Assembly: GCA_004297065.1 (NCBI GenBank) | Contig: SCUU01000101.1 | Coordinates: 1 to 38,900, forward strand | Length of the DNA stretch: 38,900 nucleotides | Direction: 5' to 3' | Source of the DNA: Gallionellaceae bacterium | GTDB lineage: Bacteria; Pseudomonadota; Gammaproteobacteria; Burkholderiales; Gallionellaceae | Shown: in pieces, positions 18,410-27,112 of the stretch | Layout: each line of letters opens with the position of its first letter | Position numbering within the stretch: the stretch's first letter is position 1 | Notes under the pieces: model-generated | Told to the model about the DNA's origin: nothing | Database searches by the model: none | Seen by the model: only the letters and a program-made list of their open reading frames with translations | Made by a program: the position numbers and the translations under genes

Positions 18410-19873
18410 ATGATTAAGCGCGGATATGTTGTCACTGCTGCCTGGTTGATGGTATTCGCGGTCGCCGCATCGGTTACAGCGTGTGGTGGAGGAAGCGCAA
18501 GTTCAATGCCTGCGGGCGGCAGCGCAACTGCACCGGCTACGCCTACGGCGGTGGTTGCCGCGTGCGGCAATAACAAGATTACCGTTTCCTGGCCTGCCGT
18601 AACGGGAGCAACGTCATACAACGTCTATCGTTCAACCGTGACTGGTGCGGCGGGCACACTGGCGGGCAGCACCGCCACAACCTCATACATTGATACGGCT
18701 GGCACCGTCGGAAGCACCTATTACTACACGGTCGCGGCGGTGAGCAGCACCGGTGCAAGCTCCTCGTCGGCGGAGGTTTCCGAAACGTTCTATAAGCTTC
18801 AGGCGGGAGCTATGCAGGGGAAGTCGCTCGCCCTCACTGGCAATGTCGCCACTGTTGCGGGTTCGAGCGGGTTTAGCGGGCTGGTGGATGGCATGGGCAC
18901 TGCCGCAAGATTCAGCCTGCCGTACGGAGTGACCACCGACGGCAGCTATTTCTATGTCGCCGATTACCTCAACAACGCTATTCGCAAGATAGACCCGGTT
19001 ACGAAGGCCGTATCGGTGTTTGCGGGGAGCCCGGCAGGCACCTCGGGCTATGCCGACGGCGTGGGCACCGCTGCACTATTCTTCCGGCCCTATGACATCA
19101 CCAGCGACGGTGCCAGTCTCTTTGTGACCGAATTCAACGGCTGCATGATCCGCAAAATTGATATTGCTACTGCCACCGTATCTACTTTTGCAGGACAATC
19201 AGGTGTGTGCGGCCCGTCGACGGATGGCATCGGCGCTGCGGCAATATTCGCCAAGCCGAAAGGAATTACGACAGACGGCACTGACCTCTATGTCACCGAT
19301 GGCGTCCGTGTCCGCAAAGTTAATATCGCTACGAAGGCGGTCAGCACCTTTGCCGGAACCGGAGCAGTGGGACACGTTGACAGTGTGGGAACTACGGCCA
19401 GCTTCAACAATCTGGAAGGCATCACCACCGACGGTACAAGTCTGTTTGTCGCAGACCGCTACTATCAGGATATACGCAAGATCGTCATTGCGACGGGTGC
19501 CGTGTCATCCCTGGCAGGGAATTTCAATAATGTGACAACCACGGCTTCTACCGACGGCACGGGAACCGGCGCCACGTTCAATCTTCCCATGGGAATAACT
19601 ACCGATGGCACGAACCTGTATGTGACGGAGAGCAGCAGCGGGGTCACCGGTGGCGGGTATGTCGTGCGCAAGATCGCTAACGGAACGACAGCCGCCGCTG
19701 GAACGGGCGTTGTTACTACCACTGCCGGGTTGGCCGGAGCCGGGGGAACGGCAGACGGCACAGGGGGCGCGGGAGGTACGGCACGGTTCCGCTCGCTTTG
19801 GGGAATCACCGTTTACTGTGGCAACCTGATCATTGTAGACAATGGGAACAGTTCCATCCGCAAGTTGTATTAA
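18410..19873 (+). CDS. Lipoprotein with FN3 domain and NHL-type beta-propeller
   Basis: A 487-residue exported lipoprotein. The N-terminus is MIKRG, a hydrophobic stretch, then the lipobox SVTAC with Cys25; an AAGGGGG ribosome site precedes the ATG. Residues about 45-130 are a fibronectin type III domain (ITVSWPAVTGATSYNVYRS ... YYYTVAAVSSTGASSSSAEV). Residues about 140-487 hold five or six NHL-type blades with the repeated (F)xxPxGITTDGTxLYVxD, IRKI and VSTFAG pattern. Such propellers bind proteins, glycans or other ligands. The C-terminal blade ends at NSSIRKLY. It is divergent from the LuxR-type gene and convergent with pgm. Function is unknown; a regulated surface or periplasmic binding protein is inferred. 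Confidence 0.85.
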   Translation: MIKRGYVVTAAWLMVFAVAASVTACGGGSASSMPAGGSATAPATPTAVVAACGNNKITVSWPAVTGATSYNVYRSTVTGAAGTLAGSTATTSYIDTAGTVGSTYYYTVAAVSSTGASSSSAEVSETFYKLQAGAMQGKSLALTGNVATVAGSSGFSGLVDGMGTAARFSLPYGVTTDGSYFYVADYLNNAIRKIDPVTKAVSVFAGSPAGTSGYADGVGTAALFFRPYDITSDGASLFVTEFNGCMIRKIDIATATVSTFAGQSGVCGPSTDGIGAAAIFAKPKGITTDGTDLYVTDGVRVRKVNIATKAVSTFAGTGAVGHVDSVGTTASFNNLEGITTDGTSLFVADRYYQDIRKIVIATGAVSSLAGNFNNVTTTASTDGTGTGATFNLPMGITTDGTNLYVTESSSGVTGGGYVVRKIANGTTAAAGTGVVTTTAGLAGAGGTADGTGGAGGTARFRSLWGITVYCGNLIIVDNGNSSIRKLY

Positions 19874-19952
19874 GGAAGGTCTGAATTATTGAGCTTTCCA
19901 TAAAACCATGCAGGTTCTTTGTCTCACGTTATTTCTCTCGCGCTCAATCCCT

Positions 19953-20044
19953 CTGATGAAACAACTAGCCAATCGACTAAGCCCGCACACCCCACCCGCC
20001 GTTGGCGGGCAGAGTACAAGAGCGGGCAAGTCGCTGGTTATCCC
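19953..20044 (+). repeat. Palindromic element, copy C (between lipoprotein gene and pgm)
   Basis: Ends match copies B and D: CTGATGAAACAACTAGCCAA on the left (from 19953) and GCAAGTCGCTGGTTATCCC on the right. Stem segments are CGACT (19974-19978) and AGTCG (20029-20033). The centre is longer than in other copies and carries its own hairpin, CCCGCC (19995-20000) with GGCGGG (20004-20009). It lies between two convergent genes and might act as a bidirectional transcription stop. The rest of the 243-bp gap shows no gene. Confidence 0.85.
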
Positions 20045-20116
20045 GCCGGGAGAAGGGGGCAAGCGTTCGTGGTGAACGGGTTTCCTCCGTCAAGCCAATC
20101 TACGGCTGAGTGCGCC

Positions 20117-21493
20117 TCAGAACGGCAACTGCAATGTCGAATTCGCCGCCAGTAGCACTTTCCTGAAATCTTCTTGGATGCGCCGCAGCGCGGCTTCGGT
20201 ATCGGCCTCGAAGCGCAGCACGATCACTGGCGTAGTGTTGGATGGCCGCATCAGGCCGAAGCCGTCCGCATATTCCACGCGCAGTCCGTCAATCGTGATG
20301 ATGTCTTGGGCATCGGTGAAGCGAGCCTCTTGTTGCAGGCGCGCGATCAAACTGTGGTTCACGCCTTCTGCGGTATGGATGTGCAGTTCCGGTGTACAGA
20401 CGGCATCGGGCAATGCGTTCAGCGTGGCGCTTGGGTCGGCGACCTTGCTCAATATCTCCAGCAAGCGCGCGCCGGAATAGAGACCGTCATCAAAGCCGTA
20501 CCAGCGCTCTTTGAAAAACATGTGGCCGCTCATTTCACCCGCCAGCAGCGCGCCGGTTTCCTTCATCTTGGCTTTCACCAGCGAATGTCCGGTCTTCCAT
20601 AAGGTTGGCTTGCCGCCGCACTCGCGTATCCACGGGAACAGGTTGCGTGTGGACTTCACGTCGAAGATGATTTCCGCGCCCGCGTTGCGGCTCAATACGT
20701 CGGCGGCAAACAGCATCAATTGGCGGTCGGGGTAGATGATCTTGCCGTCTTTGGTGACCACGCCCAAGCGGTCGCCGTCGCCGTCGAAGGCGAGGCCGAT
20801 TTCGCTGTCGTTGCCGTGCAGTGCGGCGATCAGGTCTTCCAGGTTGTGCGGGTCGGACGGGTCGGGATGGTGGTTGGGGAAGTTGCCGTCCACTGCGCAG
20901 AACATCTCGGTCACCGTGCAGCCCAATTGGCGGTACAGATCGGCGGCGAAATCCCCCGCCACGCCGTTGCCGCAATCCACGGTAATGTTGAGCGGCTTGT
21001 CCAGCTTGATGTCGGCAACGATGCGCGCGATGTATTCCGGCGCGATGTCGTATTGCGAGTAGCTGCCTGTGCCGTGCGCCAGGTTTTCCGAAGCGATGCG
21101 GGTGCGCAGCGACTGGATGGTGTCGCCGGACAAAGTTTCGCCCGCCAGCACCATCTTCAAACCGTTGTAATCCGGCGGATTGTGGCTGCCGGTAATCATC
21201 ACGCCGCAGTCGGTCTTCAATTGGAATGCCGCGAAATACACCATGGGCGTGGCGACGCGACCCACGTCGATGACGTTGATGCCGCTCTTCTGGATGCCGC
21301 GCGCCAGCGCCTGGGCGAAGCCCTCGCCGGACAAGCGCCCGTCGCGCCCGATGGCGATGGTGTGCTGTTTGCGCGCGGCAGCTTCCGAGCCGATGGCGTG
21401 GCCGATTTGCTCGACGATGTCATCGGTCAGCGTTTTGCCGACGATGCCGCGAATGTCATAGGCCTTGAAAATCTCTTTGGGCGGGGTAGTCAT
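20117..21493 (-). CDS. Phosphomannomutase/phosphoglucomutase
   Basis: Interconverts hexose 1- and 6-phosphates for nucleotide-sugar precursors of LPS and exopolysaccharide (AlgC/ManB-type). The 458-residue alpha-D-phosphohexomutase has the N-terminal IFKAYDIRGIVG, the phosphoserine loop with Ser103 (GVMITGSHNPPDYNG), the metal site FDGDGDRLG, the sugar-binding GEMSGHMFF, and the C-terminal phosphate-binding RPSNTTPVIVLRFEAD. The start is ATG 21493, overlapping the waaF stop by 4 nt (ATGA), so it is coupled to waaF. A longer frame to 21796 lies within waaF and is discounted. Its 3' end is duplicated at 17118-17250. Whether mannose or glucose phosphate is preferred cannot be told from sequence. 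Confidence 0.95.
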   Translation of the reverse strand: MTTPPKEIFKAYDIRGIVGKTLTDDIVEQIGHAIGSEAAARKQHTIAIGRDGRLSGEGFAQALARGIQKSGINVIDVGRVATPMVYFAAFQLKTDCGVMITGSHNPPDYNGLKMVLAGETLSGDTIQSLRTRIASENLAHGTGSYSQYDIAPEYIARIVADIKLDKPLNITVDCGNGVAGDFAADLYRQLGCTVTEMFCAVDGNFPNHHPDPSDPHNLEDLIAALHGNDSEIGLAFDGDGDRLGVVTKDGKIIYPDRQLMLFAADVLSRNAGAEIIFDVKSTRNLFPWIRECGGKPTLWKTGHSLVKAKMKETGALLAGEMSGHMFFKERWYGFDDGLYSGARLLEILSKVADPSATLNALPDAVCTPELHIHTAEGVNHSLIARLQQEARFTDAQDIITIDGLRVEYADGFGLMRPSNTTPVIVLRFEADTEAALRRIQEDFRKVLLAANSTLQLPF

Positions 21494-22509
21494 GTGCGCT
21501 TCTCCAGAACGATGGGAATATATTGTGCAACACGGGCAGGGGTGAGTTGCATCATGCAATTGAAGTGTCCCAATGGGCATTCGCGCTTGAAACAGGGACT
21601 GCATGGCAAATCGAGTTTGAGCACCTGCGCCTTGTCGGACAGCGGCGGGGTGAATAGCGGGCTGCTGGAGCCGAAGATGGCGATCATCGGGCGGTCGAGC
21701 GCTGCGGCGATATGCATCAGGCCGGAGTCGTTGCTGACTACCAGATCGGCGCAGGACAGCAGAGCGATGGCTTCGCCCAGATCGGTCTCGCCGCATAAAT
21801 TACGGCAGTGTCCGTTGCCCAGCGTGACGATTTTCTCGCTGACTTCCCTATCCTTGCTTGCGCCCAGCAGCCATACCGCATAACCGCGTTCGCGCAAATG
21901 TTGCGCCAGTTCGGCGAAATACGGGATCGGCCAGCGTTTTGCCGGACCATACTCCGCGCCGGGGCAGAAGACCGCAACGGGCCGCGTCAATGTCAGGCCG
22001 AATTTGCGCAATACTTGTTGGCGCCTTTCTGCGCCGACATTCAACCTTGGTTGCGGGACGGGGCGGGGCAGCGGGCTACCTGCTTCTTCCGCCAGCCATG
22101 CAAATCGTTCGGCCATCAACGGTAGTTTTACCTTGTCCAGTTGGCGCGCGTCGTTGAGCAAACCGTAACGCATCTCGCCGACGAAACCGATGCGCTTGGG
22201 GATATTCGCGAAAAAGGGAACCAGCGCCGACTTGAGCGAATTGGGCAATATATATGCGGCATCATAACGGGCTGCGCGCAACTGCTTGCCGAGACGATGG
22301 CGTGCGGGCAGCTGTAGTGCGCCATGCGGGAAAGGGTTGGCGATAACCTCATGCACTTCGGGTATCTGCCCGAGCAGCGATACCGTCCAGGGCGGGGCTA
22401 ATACATCAATGGCGCTGTCGGGAAAGCGCTGTTTGAGACGCAGCAACATCGGCTGCATCAACATGCAGTCGCCCACCCAGCTGGGTGCAACTACCAGAAT
22501 TTTTTGCAT
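21490..22509 (-). CDS. waaF: ADP-heptose:LPS heptosyltransferase II
   Basis: GT9-family glycosyltransferase that adds the second L-glycero-D-manno-heptose to the LPS inner core at the cytoplasmic face of the inner membrane. The 339-residue protein has the family N-terminus KILVVAPSWVGDCMLMQPML, the mid-protein FCPGAEYGPAKRWP, and the C-terminal nucleotide-sugar site SNDSGLMHIAAALDRPMIAIFGSSSP with the CxxC-containing LPCSPCFKRECPLGHFNCM. Presence of both halves and normal length suggest it is active. It follows the small zinc-finger gene by 19 nt and overlaps pgm by 4 nt, forming an envelope-sugar operon read from ilvE downwards. Confidence 0.95.
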   Translation of the reverse strand: MQKILVVAPSWVGDCMLMQPMLLRLKQRFPDSAIDVLAPPWTVSLLGQIPEVHEVIANPFPHGALQLPARHRLGKQLRAARYDAAYILPNSLKSALVPFFANIPKRIGFVGEMRYGLLNDARQLDKVKLPLMAERFAWLAEEAGSPLPRPVPQPRLNVGAERRQQVLRKFGLTLTRPVAVFCPGAEYGPAKRWPIPYFAELAQHLRERGYAVWLLGASKDREVSEKIVTLGNGHCRNLCGETDLGEAIALLSCADLVVSNDSGLMHIAAALDRPMIAIFGSSSPLFTPPLSDKAQVLKLDLPCSPCFKRECPLGHFNCMMQLTPARVAQYIPIVLEKRT

Positions 22510-22528
22510 GAGGTGAACGATCTGCGGC

Positions 22529-22720
22529 TCAGTGATGCCCCTTGGGGAGTTCGCCCTTCAGTTTGTAAGTCGTGCCGCAATAAGGGCAGCTTGCCGTTCC
22601 CAGCTTTTCGACGGGGATGGCGACGCGGGGATGCGAGTCCCACAGTTCCTGATTGGGCATCGGGCAAAACAGCGGCAACGCATCGGCAGTGATTTCGATA
22701 TAACGTACTCCAGGCTTCAT
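22529..22720 (-). CDS. Small CHCC zinc-finger protein
   Basis: A 63-residue protein with the zf-CHCC pattern: Cys19 (FCPMP), His30 (SHPRVAIPV), Cys45 and Cys48 (SCPYCGTTYKL). This is the metal-binding arrangement seen in the NDUFS6-like subunit of complex I and in small bacterial stand-alone proteins. I start at ATG 22720 (MKPGVRYIEIT), preceded by GGAGGAAGC; a longer frame to 23023 overlaps ilvE. It lies 26 nt after ilvE and 19 nt before waaF, a conserved betaproteobacterial neighbourhood. The function of the stand-alone form is not established. Confidence 0.9.
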   Translation of the reverse strand: MKPGVRYIEITADALPLFCPMPNQELWDSHPRVAIPVEKLGTASCPYCGTTYKLKGELPKGHH

Positions 22721-22746
22721 GGTGCTTCCTCCGTGGTCGGTGTCAA

Positions 22747-23667
22747 TTAAACGTGATCCAGCCAGTCGGCGTATTTTGTATTTTTGCCGCTGACGATGTC
22801 GAAAAACAGCGACTGCAATTGGGTCGTAACCGGTCCGCGACTGCCTGCGCCTATGGTGCGGTTGTCGAGTTCGCGGATGGGGGTGACTTCCGCGGCCGTG
22901 CCGGTGAAAAACGCTTCTTCGGCGCAGTACACTTCGTCGCGCGTGATGCGTTTTTCGATCAACTCGATCCCCAGGTCTTGTGCCAGCGTGACGATGGAAT
23001 CGCGCGTGATGCCTTCCAGGCACGAAGTCAGGTCGGGCGTATAGAGCTTGCCCTTCTTCACGATGAAGATGTTCTCGCCCGCGCCTTCCGCCACGTAACC
23101 GTCCACATCCAGCAGCAGCGCTTCATCGTAGCCGTCGTGCGCCACTTCCTGATGCGCGAGGATGGAGTTGGTATAGGTGCCCACGGATTTGGAGCGGCAC
23201 ATGTTCACGTTGACGTGATGGCGGGTGAAGCTCGATGTTTTCACGCGGATGCCTTTGGCCATACCTTCTTCGCCCAGATACGCGCCCCACGGCCAGGCAG
23301 CCACGGCCACGTGGGTGCTGATGGCCGTCGCGGCGATGCCCATCGCCTCGGAACCGTAGAACGCGATAGGGCGGATGTAGCAGGATTCCAGCTTGTTGGC
23401 GCGCACCACTTCGCGCTGTGCCTCCATCAGTGTCTCTTTGTCGTAGGGCATCTTCATCTTGAAGATATAGGCCGAGTTGAACAGACGGTCGGTATGCTCC
23501 TGCAAACGGAAAATCGCCGTGCCCTGTGTGGTCTTGTATGCTCGTACCCCTTCGAACACTCCCATGCCGTAATGCAGTGTATGGGTGAGTACGTGGGTGG
23601 TGGCCTCGCGCCAAGGCACGAGTTTGCCGTCGTGCCAGATGAAGCCGTCGCGGTCGGACATGGACAT
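22747..23667 (-). CDS. ilvE: Branched-chain amino acid aminotransferase
   Basis: PLP fold-type IV aminotransferase for the last step of Ile, Val and Leu synthesis (and the first of their breakdown). Visible are [13 protein letters not shown], the PLP lysine Lys160 ([15 protein letters not shown]), the phosphate-binding glycines in [10 protein letters not shown], and [14 protein letters not shown], then [10 protein letters not shown] near the C-terminus. The 306-residue length is normal. The ATG at 23667 has AAGGA 7 nt upstream; an internal ATG two codons later is less well spaced. It heads the ilvE/zf-CHCC/waaF/pgm minus-strand operon, with its own promoter at 23709-23737. Confidence 0.96.
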   Translation of the reverse strand: MSMSDRDGFIWHDGKLVPWREATTHVLTHTLHYGMGVFEGVRAYKTTQGTAIFRLQEHTDRLFNSAYIFKMKMPYDKETLMEAQREVVRANKLESCYIRPIAFYGSEAMGIAATAISTHVAVAAWPWGAYLGEEGMAKGIRVKTSSFTRHHVNVNMCRSKSVGTYTNSILAHQEVAHDGYDEALLLDVDGYVAEGAGENIFIVKKGKLYTPDLTSCLEGITRDSIVTLAQDLGIELIEKRITRDEVYCAEEAFFTGTAAEVTPIRELDNRTIGAGSRGPVTTQLQSLFFDIVSGKNTKYADWLDHV

Positions 23668-23708
23668 GGTGATTTCCTTAGTGATTCATGAGTTATGCGA
23701 AGGGCGTG

Positions 23709-23737
23709 ATTCTAGCCCTTTCCCCGCACTTTATGAA
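23709..23737 (-). promoter_or_regulatory. Probable sigma70 promoter of ilvE
   Basis: On the minus strand, TTCATA (23737-23732) and TAGAAT (23714-23709) are spaced 17 bp, matching 4/6 and 5/6 consensus positions. The predicted start is near 23702, giving a leader of about 35 nt to the ilvE ATG. Confidence 0.5.
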
Positions 23738-23784
23738 GTCCGGTGCGGGAGGATGCTAGCCCCTATCTGGTACTTTTTTCATTT

Positions 23785-24108
23785 ATGGGCGGTTCATGCG
23801 ATCATCCGCGCGCTTATCCGGTTTGGAAGGGACTGGTCATTGATGTGTGGGGCGATGCGGTCAATATTGCCAGTCGTTTGACCGATGATGCCAAGGCGGG
23901 AAACATCCTTGCCGATAAGCTGGCCTACAACCGCTTGCGTCTGGATTACCTGTTTGAGCCGCCCAATGTGCTCAATATGAAGGGCAAGGGCGAAATGACC
24001 TCTTACCTGCTGGTGGGGAAAGTGGGGCATGCCCCACTTTCCGGTATGGGGGGTAAAAACAATATCGCCTATTTCCCCGCCCCGGGCGGCGAGCCTAAAG
24101 CGGTTTGA
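23785..24108 (+). pseudogene. Class III nucleotide cyclase, C-terminal remnant
   Basis: From about 23833 the frame encodes the last 65 or so residues of an adenylate/guanylate cyclase catalytic domain: VIDVWGDAVNIASRLTDDAK, then FEPPNVLNMKGKGEMTSYLLVGK. These are the transition-state and metal-side motifs of the class III family (DVWGxxVNxASR, KGKGxMxxY). The upstream metal-binding half is missing: the preceding sequence (MGGSCDHPRAYPVWKG) is not cyclase-like, so this is a 5'-truncated gene fragment. After the YLLVGK end the frame stays open through a palindrome to 24108 and overlaps the glnE 3' end. It occupies most of the 400-bp ilvE-glnE gap; no other gene was seen there. Confidence 0.8.
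24017..24042. repeat. 26-bp perfect palindrome near the glnE 3' end
   Basis: GGAAAGTGGGGCA (24017-24029) is exactly complementary to TGCCCCACTTTCC (24030-24042) with no spacer. It sits between the end of cyclase similarity and the glnE stop (24069). No T-run follows on either strand, so termination by it is doubtful. Confidence 0.85.
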
Positions 24109-26852
24109 TTCCCCAGTAGTTCCTCCCATAAAGCCAACACCGGTGTGATGTCGGGCGTTCCATGTTCGACACGGCATAAAGTTTGGTTATTCAGCCGCAT
24201 CTGGTGTTGCAAACGGCGCAACTGGCGATAAATGTCGCGCACGGCGTTACTGCTTTCCCGCCCGATCAAATTGAGGTTCGCGGCTGCATGCAGTAGCGCA
24301 AGGTTGCCGCTATTGGCGGTGAGTTCGGGATGATCTGCCGCATGGGCGAGCACCAGAAACTGCACCATGAATTCGATGTCTACCATGCCGCCGCTGTCGT
24401 GTTTGATGTCGAATAGGGTACTTTTGTTCGGATGTCCGTCGTGCATTTTCCGGCGCATGACGATGACTTCGCGGCGTAGTGCTGCAATGTCGCGCGGTTG
24501 GCGCAGCACCTGTTCGCGGATCGCATCGAACTGTTTGCCCACGCTGTCATCGCCCGCGCAGAAGCGCGCGCGCGTGAGTGCCTGATGCTCCCATACCCAA
24601 GCTTGGTTTTTCTGGTACTCCGCAAACGCGGCGGTGCTGCTGACCAGCAATCCGCTGGCTCCATTCGGACGCAAGCGCAGATCGGTTTCATACAGGCGTC
24701 CCGCCGAGGTGTAACTGCTCAGCACCGTATTGATACGCTGCGCCAGTCTGGCGTAGTTCTCCCCCGCATCCGCATGTTCATCGTCGAACAAAAAGATCAG
24801 ATCGAGATCGGAGTCGTAGCCCAGTTCGCGTCCGCCCAGCTTTCCGTAAGCGATAATACCAAAGGCAGGCAATTCGCTATCCAGCGAGCTGGATGCGAAA
24901 TTGTCACTGGCGAACTGCGCGTATTCCCGGTGTTTCTTGCGCGCGTCGCCCCAGCACAGTTTCAGCACCTGTTGCAGGATCAGGTCGGCCAGATCGCTGA
25001 GATGGTCGCTCAGTGTCTCCAGCGGCAGCAGCCCTTGCAGATCCATCGCCAGCAACTGGAAAGTCTGCGCCTGTTTAAAATGCCGCAACGCATCCATTTG
25101 CTGTTCCAGATCGCCCGCGTGTTCCTGTAGCCGTGCGGCGAGCGCGGCATCCAGTTTCCGCCAATCCGGCGCGCGGTAAATTTCGCGCGCATCGAGCAAT
25201 TCGTCGAGCAGGCTGGGGTGCATGGAGAGGTAGTTGCACGCCCACTCGCTGGCTCCGGCAAAGCGCGCCAGGCGTTCGAGCGCCTGCGGATGCTCGGTCA
25301 TAAAGGCGAGATAGGTGCTGCGCCGGCTGATGTTTTCCAGCAGTTTAAGCAGGCGCGGCAGTGCCACATCGCGTTGGGCGAGGGCCCGGCTGCGCGCAAC
25401 CAGTTGCGGGACGATTTTGTCGAAACGTGCCCGGCTGATTTCCGGTAATTGTTTATAGCGGTTGCTGTTGCGCAGTTGCACGAGCTGTTCGGCCAGTTCG
25501 CGCGCATGGGTGTAGCCCTGTTCGCCCAACGTGTTCGCCAGTGCTTCGGTGCCGAGTTGCTCGTTCCAGAGCGGGCTGCTGCCGGCCTCGTCCTGTCCGG
25601 TACTGAAGATTTGACTGAAGTGATGGCTGACATGCGCGCGATGCGCATCGAGGTCGGACAGCAGTGCCGCATAGCCGGCATAGCCCATTCCGGTCGCCAG
25701 CAGGGCGCGGTTGCTCTCGTCGGCGGGAATGTCCTGAGTCTGCTGATCGTCCAGATACTGCAAGCGGTGTTCCAGATTGCGCAGGAACACGTAGGCTTTA
25801 TCTAGCTCTTCCGCTGTCTGCGCATCGATCTGGCCGATGTCGGCGAGCAGGTGCAACACCGCCCGGGTCGGGCGGATGCGCAGCGTGGCATCGCGCCCGC
25901 CGCGGATGAGCTGGAATACCTGGGCGATGAATTCGATTTCGCGTATGCCGCCGGGACCGAGTTTGATGTTGTGGGCGCGATCCCTGCGCTCGACTTCCTG
26001 GCGTATCTGCGCGTGCAGTTTGCGCATCGACTCGAAAGCGCCGTAGTCGAGATATTTGCGGAACACGAAAGGCTGCGCCAAGGCCATCAGCTCGCTGGTG
26101 GCGGCTGCGTTTGCGGGCGCAATGACACGGGCCTTGATCCACGCATAACGTTCCCATTCGCGTCCCTGCGACACCAGATACTCTTCCAGCGCGGCGAAGC
26201 TCATCACCAGCGCGCCGCTGTCTCCGTAAGGGCGCAAACGCATATCGACGCGGAATACGTAACCGTGCGCGGTGAGTTCGTTGATGAGATTGATGAGCTT
26301 GCGTCCGACCCGGCTGAAAAACTCGTGGTTGTTCAGCGTGCGGGAGCCGTTGGTCTCGCCGTCTTCGGCGTAGACGAAAATCAGGTCGATGTCGGAAGAA
26401 ACATTCAGCTCGCCGCCGCCCAGTTTGCCCATGCCGATCACGAGCAGTTCTTGTCCCGTGCCGCTCTCCGCCCCGACAGGCTGTCCATACTGTTCAACCA
26501 GCGCGCGCGCTGCAAAGCCCAATGCGCGCTGTACGGCCAGTTCGGCCAGCGCGGTCATGCAGCGCATGACTTCGTCGAGGTCGGCCAGTCCGCCCAGATC
26601 GCGCATCAGTATTTTCAGCATGACGCGTTTGCGCAAATCGCGCAGGGCGCGGGACAGCTCCGCTTCACTGCCGGCGGGCATAGCATCCAGCCAGCCCCTG
26701 ATTTCATCGGCGCTACAGGGCGTCTGGTATTGTTCCCGCAGCCAGGGGAGCAATAGCGGCTCCGCTTCCAGCAACCTGTTCAGGTAGCGGCTGCAGTGCT
26801 TGCCGTGTTGCACGATGTCTTCGAAGTCTGGATTGTGCGTGGACGTATTCAT
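24069..26852 (-). CDS. glnE: Bifunctional glutamine synthetase adenylyltransferase/adenylyl-removing enzyme
   Basis: Adds and removes AMP on glutamine synthetase, signalled by PII and glutamine. The 927-residue protein holds two nucleotidyltransferase domains, each with the G-K-L-G-G...S-D-D metal motif. The N-terminal deadenylylase has IGMGKLGGGELNVSSDIDL, and the C-terminal adenylylase has IIAYGKLGGRELGYDSDLDL. The PII-uridylyl transferase linker domains (VRNGPGGIREIEF-like LGPGGIREIEF and SGGMVDIEFM) are in place. Length is near the E. coli 946. No strong ribosome site precedes the ATG at 26852. The last 13 residues (NQTALGSPPGAGK) look like a run-on beyond the usual end, consistent with rearrangement in the adjoining cyclase-remnant gap. 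Adjacent ilvE and glnE is common in betaproteobacteria. Confidence 0.95.
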   Translation of the reverse strand: MNTSTHNPDFEDIVQHGKHCSRYLNRLLEAEPLLLPWLREQYQTPCSADEIRGWLDAMPAGSEAELSRALRDLRKRVMLKILMRDLGGLADLDEVMRCMTALAELAVQRALGFAARALVEQYGQPVGAESGTGQELLVIGMGKLGGGELNVSSDIDLIFVYAEDGETNGSRTLNNHEFFSRVGRKLINLINELTAHGYVFRVDMRLRPYGDSGALVMSFAALEEYLVSQGREWERYAWIKARVIAPANAAATSELMALAQPFVFRKYLDYGAFESMRKLHAQIRQEVERRDRAHNIKLGPGGIREIEFIAQVFQLIRGGRDATLRIRPTRAVLHLLADIGQIDAQTAEELDKAYVFLRNLEHRLQYLDDQQTQDIPADESNRALLATGMGYAGYAALLSDLDAHRAHVSHHFSQIFSTGQDEAGSSPLWNEQLGTEALANTLGEQGYTHARELAEQLVQLRNSNRYKQLPEISRARFDKIVPQLVARSRALAQRDVALPRLLKLLENISRRSTYLAFMTEHPQALERLARFAGASEWACNYLSMHPSLLDELLDAREIYRAPDWRKLDAALAARLQEHAGDLEQQMDALRHFKQAQTFQLLAMDLQGLLPLETLSDHLSDLADLILQQVLKLCWGDARKKHREYAQFASDNFASSSLDSELPAFGIIAYGKLGGRELGYDSDLDLIFLFDDEHADAGENYARLAQRINTVLSSYTSAGRLYETDLRLRPNGASGLLVSSTAAFAEYQKNQAWVWEHQALTRARFCAGDDSVGKQFDAIREQVLRQPRDIAALRREVIVMRRKMHDGHPNKSTLFDIKHDSGGMVDIEFMVQFLVLAHAADHPELTANSGNLALLHAAANLNLIGRESSNAVRDIYRQLRRLQHQMRLNNQTLCRVEHGTPDITPVLALWEELLGNQTALGSPPGAGK

Positions 26853-26882
26853 GGTGGGGGGTTCGGGGTAGAATAAAAAAAA

Positions 26883-27021
26883 TCTCTATAAATCCAAATT
26901 CCGTCGCGATACTGCGTTGCTCAAGAAATTTTAACGCTTGCATATCAGGCATATGCGGCGCGCTAAAATTTCTTTCGCGCCTTGCCTCGCTTAGGATTTT
27001 GAATTTATGAATTTATAGAGA
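26883..27021. repeat. MITE-like element, copy 1 (glnE-yhdP gap)
   Basis: Terminal inverted repeats are TCTCTATAAATCCAAATTC (26883-26901) and GAATTTATGAATTTATAGAG (27001-27020, next base A). Inside, GAAATTTTA and TAAAATTTC pair around a CATATCAGGCATATGCGGCG core. The inner 75 bp aligns closely with copy 2 after tldD (33371-33444). It has no ORF. It lies between the divergent glnE and yhdP-like genes. Confidence 0.75.
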
Positions 27022-27112
27022 CTCCCTGTGAACACTGTTAATCGGCGCATTATAAATCCCTTATGTTTTGCTTTCTGAATATCCACTCGCGGTCTCTCCG
27101 CGCATCGGGACA

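Noticed and set aside
24017-24042. Bidirectional terminator between the cyclase remnant and glnE
   Set aside because: The palindrome is perfect but has no loop and no T-run on either side, and it lies before the glnE stop only by about 27 bp; reported as a palindrome only.
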